A stretch of 64,000 nucleotides of DNA from Amycolatopsis deserti (GTDB lineage Bacteria > Actinomycetota > Actinomycetes > Mycobacteriales > Pseudonocardiaceae), in NCBI RefSeq assembly GCF_014653945.1, contig NZ_BNAU01000001.1:1116001-1180000 (forward strand). The letters run 5' to 3'. Position 1 is the stretch's first letter. Every line of letters starts with the position of its first letter. Of the stretch, positions 42,339-50,487 are shown in pieces. A model generated the notes under the pieces. That model made no database searches, was not told the DNA's origin, and saw only the letters and a program-made list of their open reading frames with translations. The translations under genes and the position numbers were made by a program.

Positions 42339-45089
42339 CTACTCGGCGCCCGCGGCCACGACCCCGCGCCGTAGCGCCTTGACCGCCTGCGCGGCCGCGT
42401 CGCCGACCGGGTCGGCCCGCCCGAGCACCGTCTTGATCTGGTCGAGCAGGTCGACGACCTGGCGGGACCAGCGCACGAAGTCGCCGGCGGACAGTTCCTG
42501 CCCGTTGGCGTCGGCGGCGGTGAGCACCTTTTCCAGCGACTCGCCGCGCGCCCACCGGTACACCGGCCAGGCGAACCCGGCGTCGGGTTCGCGGGTGCGG
42601 TCCAGGCGGTGGCGGCGCTCGTCCTCGGCGAGGTCGGTCCAGATCTTGGCGGTCTCCTGCCACGCCTTGGGCACGCCGCCGGCGGGCAGCCGCGGCTCGC
42701 CGGGCGAGTCGCGGCGGGCCTCGAACACCAGCGTGGACACGACCGCGGCCAGCTCGGGCGGCGTGAGGCCCTCCCACACGCCGTGGCGGATGCACTCGGC
42801 GGCGAGCAGGTCGGACTCGCTGTAGAGGCGGGCCAGGCGGGCGCCGTGCTCGGTGACGCGGTCCTCGCCCTCGGCGAGGTAGCCGCGTTCGGCCAGCAGC
42901 GCGCGGATCCGGTCGAACGCCCGCGCCAGCGAGTGGGTGGTGGCGGCGACGCGGCGTTCCAGCTGCTCGGTCTCCGCGGCGAGCCGGTGGTAGCGCTCGA
43001 CCCACCGGATGTTGGCCTCGCGTTCGGCCAGCCCGTGGCACGGGTGGGCGCGCAGGGCGCGCCGCAGCGCGGCCAGCTCACCGTCCTCATTGGCCCCGGA
43101 CCGCCGTTTCTGCCGCCCCGGCAGGGAGATCCCGGAGTCGCGCAGGTGCGAGGCGATGTCCCGGCGGGTCTTGGGTGAGCGCAGCTCGACGTGCCGGGGC
43201 AGCTTGATCCGGCCGAGCGGTTCGACGGGTGCGGAGAAGTCGGCCAGCGACAGCGGTCCGGACCACCGGTCCTCGGTCACCACGACCGGGCGCGGCTCGC
43301 GCACCGGGTCCAGACCGGGGTCGATCACCACGGCGAGCCCGGCGCGGCGCCCGGCGGGGACGGCGATGACGTCGCCCTTGCGCAGCTTCTCCAGCGAGAC
43401 CGCGGTGTCGGCGCGACGGGCGGCGGTGTTCTGCCGCGCCAGCGCCTTCTCCCGGTCGGAGATCTTCTTGCGCAGCGCCACGTAGTCGAGCATCGCGTCG
43501 AAGTCGCCGCTGACGGCCTCGGCGTAGCCCTTGAGCGCCTCGCGGTTCTTCTCGATGCGCCGGGACAGGCCGACGACGGAACGGTCGGCCTGGAACTGGG
43601 CGAAGGACTGCTCCAGCAGCTCACGGGCCTGTTCGTGGCCGAGCTGGGCGACCAGGTTGATCGCCATGTTGTAGCCGGGCCGGAACGACGACCGCAACGG
43701 GTAGGTGCGGGTGGAGGCCAGGCCGGCGACGGCCTTGGGGTCCACGCCCGGCTGCCACACCACGACCGCGTGGCCCTCGACGTCGATGCCGCGGCGCCCG
43801 GCGCGGCCGGTGAGCTGGGTGTACTCGCCGGGGGTGAGGTCGACGTGGGCCTCGCCGTTGTACTTGACCAGCCGTTCGAGCACGACGGTGCGGGCGGGCA
43901 TGTTGATGCCCAGCGCCAGGGTCTCGGTGGCGAACACGACCTTGACCAGGCCGCGCACGAACAGTTCCTCGACGGTTTCCTTGAACGCGGGCAGCAGGCC
44001 GGCGTGGTGCCCGGCGATGCCGTTCTCCAGCGCCTCGCGCCACTCCCAGTAGCCGAGCACGCCGAGGTCACCCTCGGGCAGGTCCTTGGTGCGGGTGTCG
44101 ACGATGCGGCGCACCTCGGCGGCCTCTTCCGGGGTGTTGAGCCGCAGCCCGGCGCGGGTCACCTGGCCCACGGCGGCGTCGCAGCCGGCGCGGGAGAAGA
44201 TGAACACGATCGCCGGGAGCAGACCGGCGGCGTCCAGGCGGGTGATCATGTCCACCCGCGACGGCGGCCGGAACCGGGGGCCGCGCGAGTAGGTGCGCCC
44301 GCCCCGGCCCCGCCGCAGCGCCGCGGGGGCGTGCAGGCGGCCGACCTCCTCGACGCGCCGCAGCAGGCCCGGGTTCATCCGCAGCTCGCCGGCGGAGCCG
44401 TCGTCGGCGAACAGGTCGAGCAGCCGGTTGCCGACCATCATGTGCTGCCACAGCGGCACCGGCCGGTGCTCGTCGACCACCACGGTGGTGTCGCCGCGGA
44501 CGGTGACCAGCCATTCGCCGAACTCCTCGGCGTTGCTGACGGTGGCGGACAGGCCGACGACCCGCACGTACTCGGGCAGGTGCAGGATGACCTCTTCCCA
44601 CACCGCGCCGCGGAACCGGTCGGCGAGGTAGTGGATCTCGTCCATCACGACGTAGCCGAGGTCGTTGATGGCCGAGGAGCCCGCGTAGAGCATGTTGCGC
44701 AGGACCTCGGTGGTCATCACGACGATCTGGGCGTTGCCGTTGATCGAGGTGTCGCCGGTGAGCAGGCCGACGGTGTCGGCGCCGTAGCGCTGCACGAGGT
44801 CGCCGTACTTCTGGTTGGACAGCGCCTTGATCGGGGTCGTGTAGAAGCATTTGCGGCCCTCGGCGAGCGCGAGGTGCACGGCGAATTCGCCGACCACGGT
44901 CTTGCCGGCGCCGGTGGGCGCGCACACGAGCACGCCGTGGCCGTCCTCCAGGGCGCGGCAGCCGCGGATCTGGAAGTCGTCGAAGCCGAAGTCCGCCTCG
45001 TCGGCGAAGCGGGTCAGCTGGGGGTACTGGGCGCGGCGCTTGGAAGCCTGGTAGGCCTCGGCCGGCGACACGGAAGGGCGAGGGGCCAC
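42339..45089 (-). CDS. helY: SKI2-like DEAD/DEAH-box RNA helicase HelY
   Basis: A 916-residue Ski2/Mtr4-like helicase. RecA-like domain 1 has the Q region FDDFQIRGCRALE, Walker A APTGAGKTVV, DEIHYLADRFRG (DExH) and LSATVSNAEE. Domain 2 has HHAGLLPAFKE, LALGINMPARTVVLE and GRAGRRGIDVEGHAVV. A C-terminal DSHCT-type domain (~730-910) follows. It unwinds RNA in processing or decay. It corresponds to Rv2092c in the conserved tat-paf neighbourhood. GTG 45089. Confidence 0.95.
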   Translation of the reverse strand: MAPRPSVSPAEAYQASKRRAQYPQLTRFADEADFGFDDFQIRGCRALEDGHGVLVCAPTGAGKTVVGEFAVHLALAEGRKCFYTTPIKALSNQKYGDLVQRYGADTVGLLTGDTSINGNAQIVVMTTEVLRNMLYAGSSAINDLGYVVMDEIHYLADRFRGAVWEEVILHLPEYVRVVGLSATVSNAEEFGEWLVTVRGDTTVVVDEHRPVPLWQHMMVGNRLLDLFADDGSAGELRMNPGLLRRVEEVGRLHAPAALRRGRGGRTYSRGPRFRPPSRVDMITRLDAAGLLPAIVFIFSRAGCDAAVGQVTRAGLRLNTPEEAAEVRRIVDTRTKDLPEGDLGVLGYWEWREALENGIAGHHAGLLPAFKETVEELFVRGLVKVVFATETLALGINMPARTVVLERLVKYNGEAHVDLTPGEYTQLTGRAGRRGIDVEGHAVVVWQPGVDPKAVAGLASTRTYPLRSSFRPGYNMAINLVAQLGHEQARELLEQSFAQFQADRSVVGLSRRIEKNREALKGYAEAVSGDFDAMLDYVALRKKISDREKALARQNTAARRADTAVSLEKLRKGDVIAVPAGRRAGLAVVIDPGLDPVREPRPVVVTEDRWSGPLSLADFSAPVEPLGRIKLPRHVELRSPKTRRDIASHLRDSGISLPGRQKRRSGANEDGELAALRRALRAHPCHGLAEREANIRWVERYHRLAAETEQLERRVAATTHSLARAFDRIRALLAERGYLAEGEDRVTEHGARLARLYSESDLLAAECIRHGVWEGLTPPELAAVVSTLVFEARRDSPGEPRLPAGGVPKAWQETAKIWTDLAEDERRHRLDRTREPDAGFAWPVYRWARGESLEKVLTAADANGQELSAGDFVRWSRQVVDLLDQIKTVLGRADPVGDAAAQAVKALRRGVVAAGAE

Positions 45090-45135
45090 CTTGCCAGGGT
45101 GTCACATGCGGTGTCCGGGACGCATGCGGTGGGTG

Positions 45136-45993
45136 TCAGCCCAGGATGGTGAGCGCGCCGCGGTGGCAACGGGCGGTGACCGCGCCGCCGGGAAGCATCT
45201 CGCCGTCGGCGCAGAGGGGCCAGCCGGTGGCCTCGATGCGCACCTCGCGGGCGCGCAGGGTGCGCACGGCGGGGTGGCGCAGGTGCCGTCCGTGGCGCAG
45301 GCCGGGCAGGATCCGCAGCAGGTCGGCGCGGGTGGCGCGGCCGACGACGGTGATGTCGAACAACCCGTCGGCGGGGTCGGCGCGCGGGCAGATCCGCATG
45401 CCGGCGCCGTAGAAGGGGGTGTTGCCGATGGCGACGAGGGTGGCGTCGAGGTCGAGGCGCCCGGTGTCGGTGGTCAGGGTGACCGGGCGGGCCCGGAACG
45501 CGGCGACTTCGGCAAGTACGGCCAGGTCGTAGCGGTGTGGTCCGGGCGGCCAGCGCAGGCGCGCGGCGCGGGCGTTGACGGCGGCGTCGAACCCGGTGCA
45601 CAGGACAGTGGCGAACCAGGTGCCGCCGGCGTGGCCGAGGTCGACGGCGCGGTGGCGCCGCTCCCGCAGCGCGGCCACGACGGCGTCGGCCGCCTGGAGC
45701 GGGTCGAGGGGGACGCCGAGCCCACGGGCGAGGTCGTTGCCGGTGCCGGCCGGGACGAGCCCGAGCGGGGTGCCGGTGGCGGCGCAGTACTGGACGGCGT
45801 GGTGCACGGCGCCGTCGCCGCCGAGGACGACCAGCGCGTCGAGCCCGTCCGGCAGGTCGTCCGGGGAGGCGGTGCCGAGCAGGTCCAGGCGGTCCACCCC
45901 GGCCCGCAGCCGGGCGGCCACGGTGCCGGCGATCCTGGCCGCCGCACCGCGGCCGGTGTCGGGGTGGACGGCCAGGGCCGCACGGATACCCAT
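45136..45993 (-). CDS. Diacylglycerol/lipid kinase
   Basis: A 285-residue DAGK-catalytic-domain protein. VVLGGDGAVHHAV gives the GGDG nucleotide loop, and LGLVPAGTGNDLARGLGVPL gives the second signature. A beta-sandwich C-terminal domain includes ADPADGLFDI and WPLCADGEMLPGG. It phosphorylates diacylglycerol or a related lipid using ATP. It is inserted between tatC and helY relative to M. tuberculosis and is probably cotranscribed with them (gaps 15 and 46 bp). Confidence 0.92.
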   Translation of the reverse strand: MGIRAALAVHPDTGRGAAARIAGTVAARLRAGVDRLDLLGTASPDDLPDGLDALVVLGGDGAVHHAVQYCAATGTPLGLVPAGTGNDLARGLGVPLDPLQAADAVVAALRERRHRAVDLGHAGGTWFATVLCTGFDAAVNARAARLRWPPGPHRYDLAVLAEVAAFRARPVTLTTDTGRLDLDATLVAIGNTPFYGAGMRICPRADPADGLFDITVVGRATRADLLRILPGLRHGRHLRHPAVRTLRAREVRIEATGWPLCADGEMLPGGAVTARCHRGALTILG

Positions 45994-46008
45994 GGTGAGG
46001 CGGACCGG

Positions 46009-46953
46009 CTAGGTCACGTCCTCGGTCTTCGGCTTGCCGGGCACGTCGTCGTCGATGCTGCTCGGGGTGTAGTCGAACGGCGCGGCCTCGTCGTCGGCCA
46101 GGCCCGCCCACTCCTCGCTCTCGCTGCCCCGGTACTTGCGCAGGTCGTGCACGCGCGCGATCTGGATCGCCAGCTCGGCGAGCACACTGAGCGCACCGGC
46201 CAGCGCCAGCATCGAGAACGGGTCCGACCCGGGCGTGGCGAACGCGGCGAAGACGAACACCAGGAAGATGATCCCGCGGCGCCACTTCTTCAGCTGGGCG
46301 TACTTGAGCACGCCCACGAAGTTCAGCATCACCAGCAGCAGCGGCAGCTCGAAGCTGACCCCGAAGATGATCAGCAGGGACAGCACGAACGAGATGTACT
46401 TGTCGCCGGTGAGGCCTGTGATGAAGAAGTCGCTGCCGAAGCCCATCAGCAGTTGCAGGGCGTGCGGGATGAGCAGGTAGGCCAGGACGGCGCCACCGGC
46501 GAACAGCACGCTCGCGAAGCCGACGAAGGTGAGCGCGTACTTGCGCTCCTTGGTGTACAGGCCGGGGGCGATGAACGCCCACAGCTGGTACAGCCACAGC
46601 GGCGAGGTCAGCACCGCGCCCCCCGCGAGACCGACCTTCAGCTGGATCATGAAGGCCTCGAACGGCACCGTCTGCAGCAGGTAGCAGCCCTCGGTGCTGC
46701 CCAGGCGACGCTCGGGCGGGATGGCGCAGTACGGGTCGTTGATGATCGACCCGAGTGACGGGACGGGCCCCATCCTGGTGTTGAACCAGATGAAGCCGAA
46801 GATCCCGCCGGCGAGCACGGCGAGCAGGGCCCAGCCCAGGCGGCGCCGGAACTCGTAGATGTGCTCGATGAGCGTCATCGTGCCGTCGGGGTTGAGCCGG
46901 CGGCTGCGCTTGCGCCGCCGGTCCCTCCGGCTCTTGGGGGCGGAGTCCGCCAC
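46009..46953 (-). CDS. tatC: Twin-arginine translocase subunit TatC
   Basis: A 314-residue TatC with six membrane helices. The N-terminal MTLIEHIYEFRRRLGWALLA includes the conserved Glu of the signal-binding patch. A periplasmic loop with YLLQTVPFEAFMIQLKVGLA and GLYTKERKYALTFVG in the second cytoplasmic loop follow, then FGVSFELPLLLVMLNF. It is the receptor of the Tat pathway for folded proteins. It has an acidic, Pro-containing C-terminal tail. It lies 19 bp after tatA. Confidence 0.96.
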   Translation of the reverse strand: MADSAPKSRRDRRRKRSRRLNPDGTMTLIEHIYEFRRRLGWALLAVLAGGIFGFIWFNTRMGPVPSLGSIINDPYCAIPPERRLGSTEGCYLLQTVPFEAFMIQLKVGLAGGAVLTSPLWLYQLWAFIAPGLYTKERKYALTFVGFASVLFAGGAVLAYLLIPHALQLLMGFGSDFFITGLTGDKYISFVLSLLIIFGVSFELPLLLVMLNFVGVLKYAQLKKWRRGIIFLVFVFAAFATPGSDPFSMLALAGALSVLAELAIQIARVHDLRKYRGSESEEWAGLADDEAAPFDYTPSSIDDDVPGKPKTEDVT

Positions 46954-46972
46954 GACAGGCTCCGTCCTCGCC

Positions 46973-47293
46973 TCAGCTGGCGTGCTTGTGAGCCTGGTCG
47001 GCCTTCTCCGCCGCCTGCTGCCGCTTCAGCTCGTCGAGCTGCCTCTGCAGCTGCGCGACCTGGTCGTCGGCCGGCGAGGCCGCGGTGGTGGCGGTGGTGT
47101 CGGAGGCCGTGATCTGCTTCTTCTCGGGCTCCTCGGCCTTGCCGTCCTCACGGAGGTCCTTGGTCTCGGCCTTGAAGATCTTCATGGACTTGCCGATGGA
47201 CCGCGCGGCATCCGGCAGGCGCTTCGCGCCGAACAGCAAGACCACGACGAGCACCAGAATGATCAAGTGCCACGGCTGCAACCCGTTCAGCAT
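46973..47293 (-). CDS. tatA: Sec-independent translocase subunit TatA
   Basis: A 106-residue TatA/E protein. One membrane helix (residues ~5-22, [20 protein letters not shown]) is followed by the [20 protein letters not shown] amphipathic helix and a long charged tail. It forms the Tat channel with TatC. It overlaps the upstream small membrane gene at a TGATG junction. Confidence 0.95.
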   Translation of the reverse strand: MLNGLQPWHLIILVLVVVLLFGAKRLPDAARSIGKSMKIFKAETKDLREDGKAEEPEKKQITASDTTATTAASPADDQVAQLQRQLDELKRQQAAEKADQAHKHAS

Positions 47294-47538
47294 CAGTGGC
47301 CTCCTTCCTTGCTTGTGACCAACTCTACTTGCTCAAGGGCGGGACGCCGCCGTTGTTCGAGCGCGACGCGCAGGCCGGCCGACCGGGCCTTCAACAGTCC
47401 GGTGCGGTCGGTGACACTCGCCGTAACCATGCTCGATGCCTTCCGGAACCGGCGCAAGACCCGGGATGTCCGGATCAGGACAACAATCAGCGCCAGGAGG
47501 CCCACGGCGGCGAGCACAACGCTCGGCAGGTACGACAC
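47293..47538 (-). CDS. Small conserved membrane protein of the paf-tat operon
   Basis: An 81-residue protein with one N-terminal membrane helix ([20 protein letters not shown]) and a basic cytoplasmic tail ([20 protein letters not shown], then [15 protein letters not shown]). It lies between pafC (9 bp) and tatA (1-bp overlap). No known motif is present. Its place in a tight operon makes it a real gene. Confidence 0.75.
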   Translation of the reverse strand: MSYLPSVVLAAVGLLALIVVLIRTSRVLRRFRKASSMVTASVTDRTGLLKARSAGLRVALEQRRRPALEQVELVTSKEGGH

Positions 47539-47547
47539 GCCGTCACC

Positions 47548-48528
47548 CTACTGGCCCAAGGTGGCCGGGAGGTGACGTGCCCTTTCCAGTGCGGCGGCGG
47601 CCCGGCTACGGACCGCGTCCGCCAGCTCGGGCGGGTTTTCCACGCGCGCGTCGCCGCCCAGGCCGAGCACCAGCCGCACCATCCAGGACTCGTCGCCGTA
47701 ACGCATCCGCACCCGCAGCCTGCCGCCGTCGAGTTCGGCCAGCTCCTCGCACGGGTAGTACTCGGCGACCCAGCGCGCGTCCGGTTCGAGCACCAGCTCC
47801 GCCTCGGCCTGGCCGGGCCGGGCGCGGAACACGCCGTCGGAGATGTCGGTGGGCTGCGCGGTCGGCGGCGGCGCGGCGCGCTCGTCGAGGACCTCGAGCT
47901 CGTCGATGCGGTCCAGCCGGAACAGCCGCACCCCCTCGGCGCGGCGGCACCAGGCCTCCAGGTAGCCGACCGCCTGCACGATCAGCAGCCGCATCGGGTC
48001 GACCGTGCGCTCGGTGATCTGGTCGCGGGAGGCGGTGTAGTAGCGGATGCGCAGCGCCCGCCCGGCGCGCAGGGCGTTCTGCACGACGCGGCGGGTGGCG
48101 GCGGTCTTCTCGCCCTCCCGCACGGCGAGCCCGACCACGACGCCGGAGGGCTGGGCCTGCCCGGCGGCGGCCTCGATCTTGGCGATGGCGCGGTGCACCG
48201 CGTCGGTGTCGACCACGCCGGGGGTCTCGGCGACCGCGCGCAGCGCGACCAACAGCGCGGTGGCCTCCCCGCCGGTCAGGCGCAGCGGCCGGTTCATGCC
48301 GGCGTCGAAGGTGACCGTGACCGTGTCGCCCTCGAAGGACAGGTCGATCAGGTCGCCCGGGCCGTAGCCGGGCAGCCCGCACATCCACAGCAGCTCCAGG
48401 TCGCGGCGCAGCTGCTTGGCGGTGACGCCGAAGTCTCGGGCGGCGTCCTCGATGCGGATGCCGGGGCGCGCGAGCAGGTAGGGCACGAGCGCGAGCAGCC
48501 GGGGCATCCGGTTCGTGGATCCGGTCAT
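47548..48528 (-). CDS. pafC: WYL-domain regulator PafC
   Basis: A 326-residue protein: an N-terminal winged helix (LLALVPYLLARPGIRIEDAA, GVTAKQLRRDLELLW), a WYL domain (RALRIRYYTASRDQ, RLLIVQAVGYLEAWCRRAEG) and a WCX C-terminal extension. PafB and PafC form a heteromer that activates most LexA-independent DNA-damage genes in mycobacteria. It starts at ATG 48528, overlapping the pafB stop (ATGA). Confidence 0.94.
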   Translation of the reverse strand: MTGSTNRMPRLLALVPYLLARPGIRIEDAARDFGVTAKQLRRDLELLWMCGLPGYGPGDLIDLSFEGDTVTVTFDAGMNRPLRLTGGEATALLVALRAVAETPGVVDTDAVHRAIAKIEAAAGQAQPSGVVVGLAVREGEKTAATRRVVQNALRAGRALRIRYYTASRDQITERTVDPMRLLIVQAVGYLEAWCRRAEGVRLFRLDRIDELEVLDERAAPPPTAQPTDISDGVFRARPGQAEAELVLEPDARWVAEYYPCEELAELDGGRLRVRMRYGDESWMVRLVLGLGGDARVENPPELADAVRSRAAAALERARHLPATLGQ

Positions 48529-49541
48529 CGCCGCACCCCGTGGTGGAGGTCGCGGTGGAAGTCGCCGTGCAGGTCCGGGTGCAGCACCGACTCCAGGCGG
48601 CCGCGGACGGCCTTGGCCAGCACGTCCGGCTCGAGGACCAGCACGTCGGGCCCGTGCCCGGCGATCCAGTCGGCGGCGCTTTCCGGGAAGTACAGGTCGA
48701 TCTCGGCGAGGTCGCCCTCGATGCCGTCGAGGGTGAGCCGCCCGGTGAGGCGGGCGCGGCGGCGCACCCCGGCCGCGCGCCGGTCGGCGATCCACAGCTT
48801 GGCGGTGGTGACGGGCGAGGGGTCGGGGTCGGTGGTGCCGGCGATCAGCTCCAGCAGGTTGACGTTGTCCGGCCGCTGCACCTCCCCCGGGCGCCCAACC
48901 GTGCGGACGTCGCCGACGATGCGGGAGAGGCGGAAGCAGCGCGGCGCGCCGCGGTCGCGGTCGTGGCCCACGACGTACCAGCGGGCGCGCCAGGACACCA
49001 CGCCCCAGGGTTCCAGGGTGCGGGTCAACCGCTCCGCCGAGCCCGAACGGCGGTAGGAGAACTGGACCACCTGGCGGGCCTGCACGGCGGCGACCAGCGG
49101 GGTGAAGGCCGGTTCGGCGCGCACGCGGGACTCCACGACCGGCGGCTCGGTGTGGTCGAGGTCGACCCCGGCGGCGCGCAGTTTCACGAGCGCGCCCTGG
49201 GCCTGGCCGGTCATCTCGGGCGAGTCCCAGAGCCGGACGGCGAGCCCGACGGCGGCGGCCTCGTCCGGGGCCAGCTCGATCTCGCCCAGCTCGTAGTCGC
49301 GGCGGGCGATGCGGTAGCCCTCGGCCGGGTCGAAGGCCGAGTTGCGGCCGGTCTCCAGCGGGATCCCCAGTTCACGCAGCTCGGTCTTGTCCCGTTCGAA
49401 CATGCGGGAGAACGCCTCGTCGCTCGCGGCGTCGGCGTATCCGGGCACGATCCCGCGAATCCGGTCAGCGGTGAGGTACTGCCGGGTCGACAGCAGAGCG
49501 AGCACCAGGTTGACCAGGCGCTCGGCGCGGGCGGTGGACAC
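48525..49541 (-). CDS. pafB: WYL-domain regulator PafB
   Basis: A 338-residue partner of PafC with the same layout: winged helix (LVNLVLALLSTRQYLTADRI, then FERDKTELRELGIPLETG), WYL domain (ARQVVQFSYRRSGSAERL, VVSWRARWYVVGHDRDRG) and WCX end. It starts at GTG 49541. It heads a seven-gene operon pafB-pafC-membrane protein-tatA-tatC-lipid kinase-helY. About 180 bp upstream (49542-49725) holds its promoter, with no motif I can assign. Confidence 0.94.
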   Translation of the reverse strand: MSTARAERLVNLVLALLSTRQYLTADRIRGIVPGYADAASDEAFSRMFERDKTELRELGIPLETGRNSAFDPAEGYRIARRDYELGEIELAPDEAAAVGLAVRLWDSPEMTGQAQGALVKLRAAGVDLDHTEPPVVESRVRAEPAFTPLVAAVQARQVVQFSYRRSGSAERLTRTLEPWGVVSWRARWYVVGHDRDRGAPRCFRLSRIVGDVRTVGRPGEVQRPDNVNLLELIAGTTDPDPSPVTTAKLWIADRRAAGVRRRARLTGRLTLDGIEGDLAEIDLYFPESAADWIAGHGPDVLVLEPDVLAKAVRGRLESVLHPDLHGDFHRDLHHGVRR

Positions 49542-49725
49542 CCGACCACAGTAGCTCGCACTGGTGATCGAGTCGCCGAGGTCCGCCCCGGCGCGCCCCG
49601 GAAGTCCACGAGATACCCACCCACACCCCCGCGAGCCGCGGTTTTCAGCCCGCCGGACCGCTCTGACGGTTCAGCGCGGAGGGAGTTGCGGGACCGATCG
49701 CGCGAACAAGTTCCGGCACGCGGTG

Positions 49726-50406
49726 TCAGCCGCGGGCGACGTGGCGTAGCACCTCGCGCATCCGGGGCGCCAGCGCGACCCCGCCCAGGCCCTCCGCGAT
49801 GATTTCGATCGTCCGCTCCAGCGCCAGCTCCCGGGCCTCGCGCGGGGCGGACGACAGCGGGCCGTCCAGGTGGAGCATCGCCAGTCCGTGCACCGACGCC
49901 CACGCCGCGAACTCGGCCATCGGGCGGCGCTCCGCCGGCAGGTAGCCCGCCGCGGCCAGGTCGTCGATCGCCTCGACCAGCCGGCCGAACGGGTTGGACG
50001 CCTCGACCTCGGACAACGACGGCATCGGCGACAGGCCGCCGGCGAACGCGGTCCGGAACAGCCCCGGCTCGGCCAGGGCGAACGCGAAGTACCCCTGCCC
50101 GATCGCGGCCAGCCGGCTCAGGCCCCGTTCCGCCGGGTCCTCGATCCGGTCCAGCCGGTCCAGCGCCGCGTTCATCGACGCGGTCAGCAGCTCCGTCGCC
50201 CGCTCCTTGACCGCCTCCAGCAGCTCCTCGTGCCCGGCGAAGTGCCGGTAGGCGGCGGTCGGCGTGACCCCGACCGCCCGTGCGGCCGCCCGGATCGTCA
50301 CCGACGCCGGGCCACCGGCCTGGGCGAGTTCCGCGGCGGAGCGGATCAGGGCGTTGCGGAGATCGCCGTGGTGGTAGCCGGTTCGCACGGGCGCTGAGGA
50401 GTTCAC
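49726..50406 (-). CDS. TetR-family regulator of the MMPL transporter
   Basis: A 226-residue TetR. The HTH is TIRAAARAVGVTPTAAYRHF (~40-60), opening with YHHGDLRNALIRSAAELA. The C-terminal WHG-type ligand domain has FALAEPGLFRTAFAGGLSP and WASVHGLAMLHLDGPL. GTG 50406 is the start; longer frames pass through the operator and the MMPL gene. It is divergent from the MMPL transporter and probably represses it. Confidence 0.9.
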   Translation of the reverse strand: MNSSAPVRTGYHHGDLRNALIRSAAELAQAGGPASVTIRAAARAVGVTPTAAYRHFAGHEELLEAVKERATELLTASMNAALDRLDRIEDPAERGLSRLAAIGQGYFAFALAEPGLFRTAFAGGLSPMPSLSEVEASNPFGRLVEAIDDLAAAGYLPAERRPMAEFAAWASVHGLAMLHLDGPLSSAPREARELALERTIEIIAEGLGGVALAPRMREVLRHVARG

Positions 50407-50412
50407 AGCTCG

Positions 50413-50474
50413 ATGTTGACACCCGTACACATCGGTGGCAAGTTGACAGGCGACAAGTTTACAGCCGTCAACAT
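50413..50474. promoter_or_regulatory. Operator region between TetR and MMPL genes
   Basis: ATGTTGAC (50413-50420) and GTCAACAT (50467-50474) are exact reverse complements at the two ends of the divergent gap. CAAGTTGACAG and CAAGTTTACAG repeat directly at 50439 and 50454, and GTTTAC-AGCC-GTCAAC forms an imperfect inverted repeat at the right end. The overlapping boxes look like TetR sites around TTGACA-type -35 elements. Confidence 0.6.
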
Positions 50475-50487
50475 TCGAGGTGGTCCC